From Betaproteobacteria bacterium UBA2293 (lineage in GTDB: Bacteria; Pseudomonadota; Gammaproteobacteria; Burkholderiales; Rhodocyclaceae), in assembly GCA_002345845.1 (NCBI GenBank), contig DDWF01000076.1:20917-30246 (forward strand): DNA of 9,330 bases, given 5' to 3'. Made by a program: the position numbers and the translations under genes. Below, one piece after another: positions 1 to 5,925 of this stretch. Position 1 is the first letter of the stretch; every line of letters begins with the position of its first letter. The notes beneath the pieces were generated by a model. The model searched no databases. It was not told where the DNA came from and saw only the letters and a program-made list of their open reading frames with translations.

Positions 1-163
1 AGCCGCAGGTATTGACGATGACCAGGTCGGAATTATCGTAGCTCGGCGAAATCTCGTAGCCCTCGGCGCGCAGCCGGGTGAGGATCAGTTCGGCATCGCT
101 GCCGGCCTTCGGGCAACCCAGGGAGACGAAGCCGACGGTCGGCACTTTGGTGATGGTGTTCAT
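1..163 (-). CDS. rimO: RimO, ribosomal protein S12 methylthiotransferase (N-terminal fragment, cut by window edge)
   Basis: Only the first 54 codons are present; the gene continues beyond the left edge. RimO is a radical-SAM enzyme that adds a methylthio group to the conserved aspartate of ribosomal protein S12. The visible part matches the N-terminal methylthiotransferase (UPF0004) domain: [16 protein letters not shown] at residues 10-25, then [12 protein letters not shown], then DLVIVNTCG at 46-54. Cys17 and Cys53 are at the places of two of the three cysteines that hold the auxiliary [4Fe-4S] cluster in this family. The LGCPK motif followed by an S/D-E pair and the GYEISPSYD segment favour RimO over its relative MiaB. 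The start is the ATG at 163-161, with a weak AAGG about 10 bases upstream. It lies 60 bp downstream of the HD-GYP gene on the same strand. The radical-SAM CxxxCxxC motif and TRAM domain are outside the window. Confidence 0.9.
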   Translation of the reverse strand, partial: MNTITKVPTVGFVSLGCPKAGSDAELILTRLRAEGYEISPSYDNSDLVIVNTCG

Positions 164-201
164 GCGATGGAAGCCTTGCCCGGCGCTGCCGGAAAATCGG
201 G

Positions 202-218
202 AAAACCGTATTTTACGG
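202..218 (-). terminator. weak intrinsic terminator-like hairpin between the HD-GYP gene and rimO
   Basis: On the minus strand the sequence CCGTA-AAA-TACGG forms a 5-bp stem with a 3-base loop (218-206), followed at once by TTTT (205-202). It starts 6 bases after the HD-GYP stop codon and ends about 40 bases before the rimO ATG. The stem is short and only partly GC, so termination would be leaky. It may simply be a chance inverted repeat. If it works, rimO would need its own promoter in the remaining gap, where I see no clear one. Confidence 0.3.
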
Positions 219-223
219 GGGAA

Positions 224-1600
224 TCAGCCCGGCAGTCGGTCGAGCGCCAGCTTCAGCGCCGCGAAACAGCGCTCGTCGATGGCCGTGCCGAGGTTTTCGG
301 CCATCATCTCCAGCGTTTTCGGGATCGGGATGGCGCCGCGGTAGGGCCGTTCGGCGGTGATCGCATCGAAGATATCGGCAGTGGTGATGATGCGCGTCTC
401 GAGGCAGATGTCGGCGGCGGTCAGGCCACGCGGATAGCCCTTGCCGTCGAGGCGCTCGTGATGCGCCGCCGACACCCGCGCCAGTTCGGCGAAGGCGCCG
501 ATGCGCGCGAGGATGGCCTCGGTGTACGCGGCATGCGCCTGCACGGCCGCCCACTCGTCGGCATCGAGCTTGCCCGGCTTGTCGAGCACGCTGTTGCTGA
601 CGCCGAGCTTGCCGACGTCGTGCAGCAGCGCGCCGCGCTTCAGCCAGCGGCGGCGTTCCGGCGAAATTCCCAGGGTCTCGGCGATCATGTCGGTGTACAG
701 CGCGACGCGGGCGCTATGGCCACTGGTGTAGGGACTTTTCGAGTCGACCACCTGACCGAAGGCGGCGGCGATGTCATCGAGGTAGTCGTCATCCAGGTCG
801 ACGACATGCGCGGCCGGCTCCAGCGCCAGGATGGCGGCATCGACTTCCGCCGAAGCCAGCGTCGCCCAAAAGGCATCGCCCTGCGCCACCTGCTCGAAGG
901 CGGCAACCAGACACGGGTCAAACCAGCCACCGGACCGTTGGCGCACCTCGTCCAGCGCCGCCACCCGGCCGCCTGCGGTATGAAAGACATCGACCACCTG
1001 CGCCAGCAGCGCGATCCGTGCCGCCAGGGGAATGGCTTCGCCAGCCAGGCACTCCGGCTTGCCCTGGCCGTTGTAATGTTCGTCCAGGCTGTAGATGCCG
1101 GCCGCGACGCGCTCCGGGAAGCGCAGCAGGCGGGCGATCTCGGCGCCACGCTGGCAGCGGGTGGCGATCAGTTCATGGGCGATCTCGCTGCCGTCGCGGA
1201 AGATCGTCAGCACGCTGCGAAAGCGCTCGGCCAGCCCGGCCTTCAGCCCGGTGTGCTTGAGCACGAAGTTGAGCACCTGCGGCAAGCTGTCGCCGACCGT
1301 CTTGAAATCGCGCTTGAAACTGAGGTCGTCGGTCAGGTACAGCTCACAGATGCGCGCGGCGTTGCTGCTGCAGCCGAGATCCTTCAACAGCAGCGTGTAG
1401 TACAGGTCCCACAGTTGGTCGTCATCGAGCCCGATCTGGCGACCGATGTGCATGCCGATCCAGCAGCAGCGCACGCAATGGCCGGGCGGCTGGCCCTCGG
1501 TGATGTCCAGCGCATGGCTGAGCGCCGAGATCAGTTCAGCCAGTTGCAGCCCTTCGTCCGGCAAGGTGCTGCTGGCCGGGAACAGGCTGCTCATCGGCAA
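224..1600 (-). CDS. Tandem HD-GYP domain protein, probable cyclic-di-GMP phosphodiesterase
   Basis: 458 residues, predicted cytoplasmic, with no membrane segment or signal peptide. The C-terminal half (about 285-435) is a canonical HD-GYP domain: GHS with His295, HDVGK at 327-331, and HHExxDGxGYP at 380-390, followed by ITTADIFDAITAERPYR at 405-421. Intact HD-GYP domains are metal-dependent phosphodiesterases that break c-di-GMP, usually to GMP. The N-terminal half (about 35-210) appears to be a decayed copy of the same fold. It keeps GHC at 40-42, but the HD pair reads Lys73-Asp74 and the GYP region reads EHYNGQGKPE at 174-183, so several metal ligands are missing and it is probably regulatory or structural. 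A GGWFDP segment at 224-229 separates the halves, as in many tandem-HD phosphohydrolases. The gene lies 27 bp after the acyl-CoA reductase gene and is probably transcribed with it. The TTG at 1600 is preferred as start because of ribosome-binding-site spacing; ATG at 1594 is the alternative. The partner signal and target are unknown. Confidence 0.85.
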   Translation of the reverse strand: MPMSSLFPASSTLPDEGLQLAELISALSHALDITEGQPPGHCVRCCWIGMHIGRQIGLDDDQLWDLYYTLLLKDLGCSSNAARICELYLTDDLSFKRDFKTVGDSLPQVLNFVLKHTGLKAGLAERFRSVLTIFRDGSEIAHELIATRCQRGAEIARLLRFPERVAAGIYSLDEHYNGQGKPECLAGEAIPLAARIALLAQVVDVFHTAGGRVAALDEVRQRSGGWFDPCLVAAFEQVAQGDAFWATLASAEVDAAILALEPAAHVVDLDDDYLDDIAAAFGQVVDSKSPYTSGHSARVALYTDMIAETLGISPERRRWLKRGALLHDVGKLGVSNSVLDKPGKLDADEWAAVQAHAAYTEAILARIGAFAELARVSAAHHERLDGKGYPRGLTAADICLETRIITTADIFDAITAERPYRGAIPIPKTLEMMAENLGTAIDERCFAALKLALDRLPG

Positions 1601-1614
1601 GCGGCAGCCCTCCC
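1600..1614 (-). promoter_or_regulatory. Ribosome binding site that favours a TTG start for the HD-GYP gene
   Basis: The minus strand reads GGGAGGG (1614-1608), a strong Shine-Dalgarno sequence, then 7 bases, then TTG at 1600-1598. The in-frame ATG two codons later (1594-1592) would be 13 bases away, longer than usual. The spacing therefore supports TTG initiation and two extra residues, although use of the ATG cannot be excluded. Confidence 0.5.
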
Positions 1615-1627
1615 GGCAGGTCGGGAC

Positions 1628-2611
1628 TCAGCGATTGACATCGACCACCACGCGACCGCGCACCTTGCCCTGCAACAGTTCACCGGCAGTGGCGATGGCT
1701 TCGCCCAGGCCGATTTCGTGGGTGATCGCTTCCAGCAGCGCCGGATCGAGATCGCGGGCCAGGCGTTCCCAGGCCTGGCGGCGCACCGGCTGCGGCGCCA
1801 TCACGCTGTCGATGCCATAAAGCGTGACACCGCGCAGGATGAAGGGAGCGACGCTGGACGGGAAATCCATGCCCTGGGCCAGGCCGCAGGCGGCGACGGC
1901 GCCGCGGTAGTTGGTGCCGGCACAGGCGTTGGCCAGCGTATGGCTGCCGACCGAATCGACAACGCCGGCCCAGCGCTCCTTGCCGAGCGGCTTGCCGGGT
2001 GCCGACAGTTCGCTGCGGTCGATGATCGTGCTGGCCCCGAGTTCCTTGAGGTAATCCGCCTCTTCCGGCCGACCGGTGGAGGCGACGACGGTGTAGCCGA
2101 GCTTGGCCAGCAGCGCGATGGCAACGCCGCCGACACCGCCGTTGGCGCCGGTGACCAGGACTTCACCGCTGCCCGGCACCAGGCCGTGGCGCTCCAGCGC
2201 CAGCACGCAGAGCATGGCGGTGTAGCCGGCCGTGCCGATGGCCATCGCCTGGCGGGGCGTGAAGGCCGCCGGCAGCGGCACCAGCCAGTCGCCGCGGACG
2301 CGGGCCATCTGCGCCAGGCCGCCCCAGTGCGTTTCGCCGACGCCCCAGCCGTTCAAGACGACCTTATCGCCAGCCTGCCATTCGGGATGGCGGCTGTTGG
2401 TCACGGTGCCGGCGAAGTCGATGCCCGGCACCATCGGGAAGCGACGGACGACCGGCCCTTTGCCGGTAATCGCCAGGCCGTCCTTGTAATTGAGCGAGGA
2501 CCAGTCGATGCGCACGGTAACGTCGCCTTCGGGCAACAGCGACTGCGCGATTGACTCAACGGCCGCGCGATAACCGGCCTCGTCCTTGGTGATCAGAATG
2601 CCTGTGAACAT
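1628..2611 (-). CDS. acuI: AcuI/YhdH-family NADPH-dependent acrylyl-CoA reductase (MDR superfamily oxidoreductase)
   Basis: 327 residues, the usual length for the YhdH/AcuI branch of the zinc-independent medium-chain dehydrogenase/reductase superfamily. Members with proven activity reduce acrylyl-CoA to propionyl-CoA with NADPH, as in 3-hydroxypropionate or DMSP breakdown, and protect against toxic acrylyl-CoA. The N-terminal catalytic part contains [15 protein letters not shown] at 38-52 and PGIDFAGTV at 62-70. The Rossmann part contains GTAGYTA at 126-132, [12 protein letters not shown] at 153-164 and STGR at 178-181, where the Ser/Arg fit binding of the NADPH 2'-phosphate. [25 protein letters not shown] residues at 241-261 are typical of this branch. 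No zinc-binding cysteine cluster is seen. The start ATG at 2611-2609 has GGAGAG just upstream. The gene leads a minus-strand unit and is divergent from ppk. The physiological substrate in this organism is not shown by context, so another enoyl-CoA or quinone-like substrate is possible. Confidence 0.85.
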   Translation of the reverse strand: MFTGILITKDEAGYRAAVESIAQSLLPEGDVTVRIDWSSLNYKDGLAITGKGPVVRRFPMVPGIDFAGTVTNSRHPEWQAGDKVVLNGWGVGETHWGGLAQMARVRGDWLVPLPAAFTPRQAMAIGTAGYTAMLCVLALERHGLVPGSGEVLVTGANGGVGGVAIALLAKLGYTVVASTGRPEEADYLKELGASTIIDRSELSAPGKPLGKERWAGVVDSVGSHTLANACAGTNYRGAVAACGLAQGMDFPSSVAPFILRGVTLYGIDSVMAPQPVRRQAWERLARDLDPALLEAITHEIGLGEAIATAGELLQGKVRGRVVVDVNR

Positions 2612-2643
2612 GCTCTCTCCGTCGAATGGATGTCTATAACGCG

Positions 2644-2673
2644 ACTATAGAACAGAGTCTCGCGCCAGGTCAG
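2644..2673 (-). promoter_or_regulatory. Candidate sigma-70 promoter for the acuI unit
   Basis: On the minus strand a -10-like TATAGT (2649-2644) is preceded by an 18-base spacer and CTGACC (2673-2668), a 4-of-6 match to TTGACA. Transcription would start near 2637, giving a short leader of about 25 bases that includes the GGAGAG ribosome binding site before the ATG at 2611. Judged by eye only. Confidence 0.4.
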
Positions 2674-2764
2674 CTTCGATCCCCGCCGCGACCGGCTGTT
2701 CCCGAGCGCCGGGAAGCCGCTCACCGTCATGCAAATGAAACATTAACGCAACAAAATGATGGGC

Positions 2765-2795
2765 TTGAGGCCTATACTTGAGAAATCACATGGAG
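2765..2795 (+). promoter_or_regulatory. Candidate ppk promoter and ribosome binding site
   Basis: TATACT at 2773-2778 is a good -10 box, 24 bases before the preferred ppk ATG at 2802. GGAG at 2792-2795 is a suitable ribosome binding site, 6 bases before that ATG. No acceptable -35 hexamer lies 16-18 bases upstream; the stretch there (about 2731-2760) is A-rich. This pattern fits an activator-dependent promoter or one helped by an A/T-rich upstream element. CTTGAG occurs twice (2764-2769 and 2777-2782), flanking the -10 box, and could be a small operator or chance. Confidence 0.4.
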
Positions 2796-2801
2796 CGCGC
2801 C

Positions 2802-4880
2802 ATGAATCATCCCTACCTGCACCCCCGCTTCCCGACCGAGCATTACCTGAACCGCGAACTCGGCCTGCTTGCATTCAATCGCCGCGTTCTCGCCCAGGCC
2901 GAAGAAGAGCGCGTGCCACTGCTTGAACGCCTGCGTTTCCTGTGCATCGTTTCGAGCAATCTCGACGAGTTCTTCGAGATCCGCATGGCCGGGCTCAAGG
3001 AACAGGTGCGCGCCAACGCGCCGATCATCACTACCGACGGCAAGACCGCACAGGAAGCCTTCCGCCTGGTCTCGGCCGAGGCCCACGCGATCGTCACCGA
3101 GCAGTACCAGCATCTCAACGACGTCATCTTGCCGGCACTGGCCGAGCGCGACATCCGTTTCCTGCGCCGCTCGACCTGGAACGAGGCGCAGCGCGAATGG
3201 ATCCGCAACTATTTCATCCGCGAGATGGTGCCGGTACTGACGCCGATCGGGCTCGACCCCTCGCATCCCTTCCCCAAGGTGCTCAACAAGAGCCTCAACT
3301 TCGCTGTCGAGCTGGAAGGCAAGGACGCCTTCGGCCGCAGTTCCAATGCCGCCATCGTCCAGGCGCCGCGCGTGCTGCCGCGGGTCATTCGGCTGCCCGA
3401 GGAGCTGTCGGGGGTCGAATACGGTTTCGTCTTCCTCTCCTCGATCCTGCACGAATTCGTCGGCGAGCTGTTTACCGGCATGCACGTGCTCGGCTGCTAC
3501 CAGTTCCGCGTCACCCGCAATTCCGATCTGTTTGTCGATGAGGAAGAAGTTACCAACCTGCGCACCAAGCTGCAGGGCGAACTGCCGCACCGCCATTTCG
3601 GCGATGCCGTCCGCCTTGAGGTCGCCGACAACTGCTCGCCGGCGATGACCGAATTCCTGCTCGCCCAGTTCGCCCTCAAGGACGCCGACCTCTACCGCGT
3701 GCATGGCCCGGTGAACCTGGTCCGCCTGATGCAGGTGCCGGACTGGGTGGATCGCCCGGACATGAAATTCGCCCCGTTCAACCCCGGCCTGCCGAAGGCC
3801 GTCGGCAAGGGCGCCAACATCTTCGACAGCATCCGCCGCGGCGACATCCTGCTGCACCATCCCTACCAGTCCTTCGCCCCGGTCATCGAGTTCCTCAACC
3901 AGGCGGCCAACGATCCGGCTGTGGTCGCCATCAAGATGACCGTCTATCGCACCGGCACCGACTCGGTGCTGATGCAGTCGCTGATCCGCGCCGCCCAGAA
4001 CGGCAAGGAGGTCACTGTCGTCGTCGAGCTGATGGCGCGTTTTGACGAAGAAGCCAACATCAGCTGGGCGACCAAGCTGGAAGAAGTCGGCGCCCATGTC
4101 GTCTTTGGCGTCGTCGGCTACAAGACCCACGCCAAGGCACTGCTGATCGTCCGCCGCGAGGAAGGCGGGCTGAAACGCTACGTCCACCTCGGTACCGGCA
4201 ACTACCACCCGCGCACCGCCCGCCTGTACACCGATTTTGGCCTGATGACGGCCAATGAGGAAATCACCAACGACGTCAGCGAGGTCTTCAAACAACTGAC
4301 CGGCCTGGGCAAGGCACGTACCCTGAAACACCTGTGGCAGGCTCCATTCACCCTGCAACCGAACGTCGTCGCCGCGATCCAAGCCGAGGCAGAAATCGCC
4401 CGCAGCGGCGGCAAGGGACGCATCGTTGCCAAGATGAACTCGCTGCTCGAACCGGAAGTCATCAATGCGCTGTACGAAGCCTCCAAGGCCGGCGTCGACG
4501 TTGACCTCATCATTCGTGGCGTCTGTGCCCTGCGCCCCGGCGTTCCCGGCCTTTCGGAAAACATCCGGGTGCGCTCGATCATCGGCCGCTTTCTCGAGCA
4601 TCACCGCATCTTCTACTTCCTCGCCGGCGGCCAGGAAAACGTTTACCTGTCCTCGGCCGACTGGATGGAACGCAATTTCTTCAAGCGCATCGAACTGGCC
4701 TTCCCGATTCTCGATCCGAAACTGAAGAAGCGCGTCATCACCGAAGGCCTCAAGTTCTACCTGGCCGACAACCAGCAGGGCTGGGAGATGAACGGCCAGG
4801 GCACTTACCAGCGCCGCCGCTCGGCACGCAGCAAGCCACATAATGCTCAGGGCGAGCTAATGCTGACCCTGGGCAGCTGA
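2802..4880 (+). CDS. ppk: Polyphosphate kinase 1 (Ppk1)
   Basis: 692 residues, close to the E. coli enzyme. Ppk1 reversibly transfers the gamma-phosphate of ATP to growing inorganic polyphosphate chains through a phosphohistidine intermediate. Domain order is complete. The N domain has YLNRELGLLAFNRRVL and SNLDEFFEIRMAG near the start. The head domain follows (about 110-320). The two phospholipase-D-like C domains carry the signature residues: KTHAK with His443 and YVHLGTGN with His462, 19 residues apart exactly as His435 and His454 of the E. coli enzyme. Also present are RFDEEANISWA, TARLYTDFGLMT, NSLLEPEVINALYEASKAG and SSADWMERNFFKR near the end. ATG at 2802 is preferred because GGAG lies 6 bases upstream; in-frame ATG at 2790 and TTG at 2778 would add 4 or 8 residues but overlap the proposed ribosome binding site or -10 box. 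No ppx exopolyphosphatase is adjacent. The enzyme is usually membrane-associated in proteobacteria. It is intact, with no frameshift. Confidence 0.97.
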   Translation: MNHPYLHPRFPTEHYLNRELGLLAFNRRVLAQAEEERVPLLERLRFLCIVSSNLDEFFEIRMAGLKEQVRANAPIITTDGKTAQEAFRLVSAEAHAIVTEQYQHLNDVILPALAERDIRFLRRSTWNEAQREWIRNYFIREMVPVLTPIGLDPSHPFPKVLNKSLNFAVELEGKDAFGRSSNAAIVQAPRVLPRVIRLPEELSGVEYGFVFLSSILHEFVGELFTGMHVLGCYQFRVTRNSDLFVDEEEVTNLRTKLQGELPHRHFGDAVRLEVADNCSPAMTEFLLAQFALKDADLYRVHGPVNLVRLMQVPDWVDRPDMKFAPFNPGLPKAVGKGANIFDSIRRGDILLHHPYQSFAPVIEFLNQAANDPAVVAIKMTVYRTGTDSVLMQSLIRAAQNGKEVTVVVELMARFDEEANISWATKLEEVGAHVVFGVVGYKTHAKALLIVRREEGGLKRYVHLGTGNYHPRTARLYTDFGLMTANEEITNDVSEVFKQLTGLGKARTLKHLWQAPFTLQPNVVAAIQAEAEIARSGGKGRIVAKMNSLLEPEVINALYEASKAGVDVDLIIRGVCALRPGVPGLSENIRVRSIIGRFLEHHRIFYFLAGGQENVYLSSADWMERNFFKRIELAFPILDPKLKKRVITEGLKFYLADNQQGWEMNGQGTYQRRRSARSKPHNAQGELMLTLGS

Positions 4881-4922
4881 CCGAGGCCGGGCCGAATCCT
4901 TCGAGCGATCGGGGAAACGGGT

Positions 4923-4931
4923 TGATATAAT
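4923..4931 (+). promoter_or_regulatory. Extended -10 promoter of the M48 metalloprotease gene
   Basis: TGATATAAT at 4923-4931 is a perfect extended -10 element (TGN followed by consensus TATAAT). It lies 42 bases after the ppk stop codon. The region 16-18 bases upstream has no recognisable -35, which extended -10 promoters do not require. Predicted transcription starts near 4938, giving a leader of about 38 bases. GAGGA (4966-4970) sits 5 bases before the ATG at 4976. The protease can therefore be expressed independently of ppk. Confidence 0.6.
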
Positions 4932-4975
4932 GCCAGTCGCATTTTTCAACCCACCCCAACATCGCGAGGAATTTC

Positions 4976-5725
4976 ATGAATCGTCGCCAGTTCGTCCTGT
5001 TCTCGACCCTTTTTTCCGGCATCAGCGTCGTCAACAACGCTGCCGCCCAGTTCAATTTCGGCAAGGCCCTGGAAGCCGGCCAGGCCCTTCTGCAATCGGA
5101 AACCCTGAGCGATGAACAGCTCAAAAACTATTTCGACCAGATGGCCGCGGACTCGGACCGGCGCAACCGCGTCGCCGGCAACAATGACCCCTACGGCAAG
5201 CGTCTGGTCAAACTGACCCGTGGCCTCGAAAGCCACGATGGGCTGAATCTTGATTACAAGGTTTACCTGACACCCCAGGTCAATGCCTTCGCCATGGCCA
5301 ACGGCACCATTCGCGTTTACAGCGGCCTGATGGACAAGTTCTCCGACGACGAGATCCGCTACGTCATCGGCCATGAAATTGGCCACGTCAAATCCGGCCA
5401 CACCAAGGCCCGCATCCAGACTGCCATGCGCACCAGCGCGCTAAAAAGCGCTGTCGCGGCAACCGGCGGCAAGGCTGCCGAACTGGCCGAATCGCAGCTC
5501 GGTGAACTGTTCGAGCAGGTCGTCACCGCCCAGCATTCGCAAGCCAATGAACGGGAAGCCGACGATTACGCCCTCGGCTTCATGAAGGCCAAGCGCTATC
5601 CGCCGATGGCCTGCGTCACCGCCCTGGAAAAGCTTGATTCACTGAGCGGTGGCGCCGATGCTTCCTGGCTGTCCACCCACCCCAGCCCGAAGGAACGGGC
5701 TGCCCGCCTGAAGACGCAGGTTTAA
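4976..5725 (+). CDS. Exported M48-family zinc metalloprotease (LoiP/YcaL/BepA-like)
   Basis: 249 residues. The M48 zinc site is visible: HEIGH at 133-137 supplies two histidines and the catalytic glutamate, and the EREADDYA segment at 192-199 supplies the third ligand (a glutamate). Other family marks are NAFAMANGTIRVYSGLMD at 103-120 and the C-terminal STHPSPKERAARL at 233-245. The N-terminus is a signal peptide with a hydrophobic core at about 6-20 and a likely cleavage after AAA (residue 24). Arg3-Arg4 with Phe6 resembles a twin-arginine (Tat) motif, though Sec export is also possible. No lipobox cysteine is present, unlike E. coli LoiP and YcaL, so the mature protein should be a soluble periplasmic enzyme. 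Relatives act in outer-membrane protein quality control; that role is inferred here. It follows ppk but has its own promoter, and it ends 6 bp from a convergent gene. Confidence 0.88.
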   Translation: MNRRQFVLFSTLFSGISVVNNAAAQFNFGKALEAGQALLQSETLSDEQLKNYFDQMAADSDRRNRVAGNNDPYGKRLVKLTRGLESHDGLNLDYKVYLTPQVNAFAMANGTIRVYSGLMDKFSDDEIRYVIGHEIGHVKSGHTKARIQTAMRTSALKSAVAATGGKAAELAESQLGELFEQVVTAQHSQANEREADDYALGFMKAKRYPPMACVTALEKLDSLSGGADASWLSTHPSPKERAARLKTQV

Positions 5726-5731
5726 GAATGC

Positions 5732-5911
5732 TCAGCGCTTCCTGGCGCCCTCACCGGGCGTCAGGAAGAGGGCGATACCGAGTGCAATCGGCAACACCGG
5801 CCACCAGGTGCGCAGCAGATCGAGCAGATCGAAAGCGAGCCAGCCGAGATTGACAGCCAGCGCCACGACACCGATCACGATCAGGGCGATGGCGGCCAGA
5901 TTCCCCTTCAT
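5732..5911 (-). CDS. Small two-helix membrane protein, LiaI/LiaF-like (DUF5668-type) transmembrane unit
   Basis: A 59-residue reading frame beginning MKGNLAAIALIVIGVVALA. It has two hydrophobic helices at about 5-26 and 36-51 joined by a short segment (FDLLDLLRTWW), and ends in a basic tail (GARKR). The pattern of helix, NLGW, short linker, TWWPVLPIALGIALFL is that of the LiaI/LiaF-like transmembrane region (DUF5668), often found in small proteins of unknown role. ATG at 5911-5909 is preceded by GGGAG at 6 bases. It starts 14 bp after the relA stop on the same strand, so it is probably translated from the relA message. The good ribosome binding site, hydrophobic-helix periodicity and operon position support a real gene; the alternative minus-strand frame over 5751-5954 gives an arginine-rich, non-globular peptide. 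Its function is unknown, and the sequence gives no evidence of a link to envelope stress. Confidence 0.75.
   Translation of the reverse strand: MKGNLAAIALIVIGVVALAVNLGWLAFDLLDLLRTWWPVLPIALGIALFLTPGEGARKR
5738..5768 (+). terminator. Strong hairpin at the convergent gene junction, probable 3' end of the M48 transcript
   Basis: Two 13-base arms (5738-5750 and 5756-5768) enclose a 5-base loop TCACC. In plus-strand RNA all positions pair, with one G-U wobble (5745 with 5761). In minus-strand RNA the same position becomes a C-A mismatch, so the structure is stronger in the M48 direction. It begins 12 bases after the M48 stop codon. No U-run follows, so classical intrinsic termination is not assured; it could instead stabilise the 3' end after Rho-dependent termination. 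It overlaps the last codons of the small membrane protein on the other strand. Confidence 0.5.
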
Positions 5912-5925
5912 GCCCGGCTCCCGGT

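Noticed and set aside
167..2554. Very long plus-strand open frame (795 codons) across the HD-GYP and acuI genes
   Set aside because: It is antisense to two recognisable genes, spans both, and its translation is low-complexity and rich in Gln, Ala, Arg and His with no domain. Such frames are expected opposite GC-rich codons.
2724..2741. Possible Pho box upstream of ppk (CCGTCAT, 4-base gap, ATGAAAC)
   Set aside because: The second half matches the consensus at only 4 of 7 positions and the pair lies over 30 bases upstream of the -10, too far for usual PhoB activation. Kept only as a remark in the ppk promoter finding.
2772..4841. Minus-strand open frame of 689 codons opposite ppk
   Set aside because: Antisense shadow of a fully recognisable Ppk1; the translation has no known motif and is rich in Asp, Gly, Val and Gln typical of reversed GC-rich codons.
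4881..4922. Possible ppk terminator between ppk and the M48 promoter
   Set aside because: I found no stable inverted repeat followed by a T-run here; the TTTTT at 4942-4946 is not preceded by a stem.
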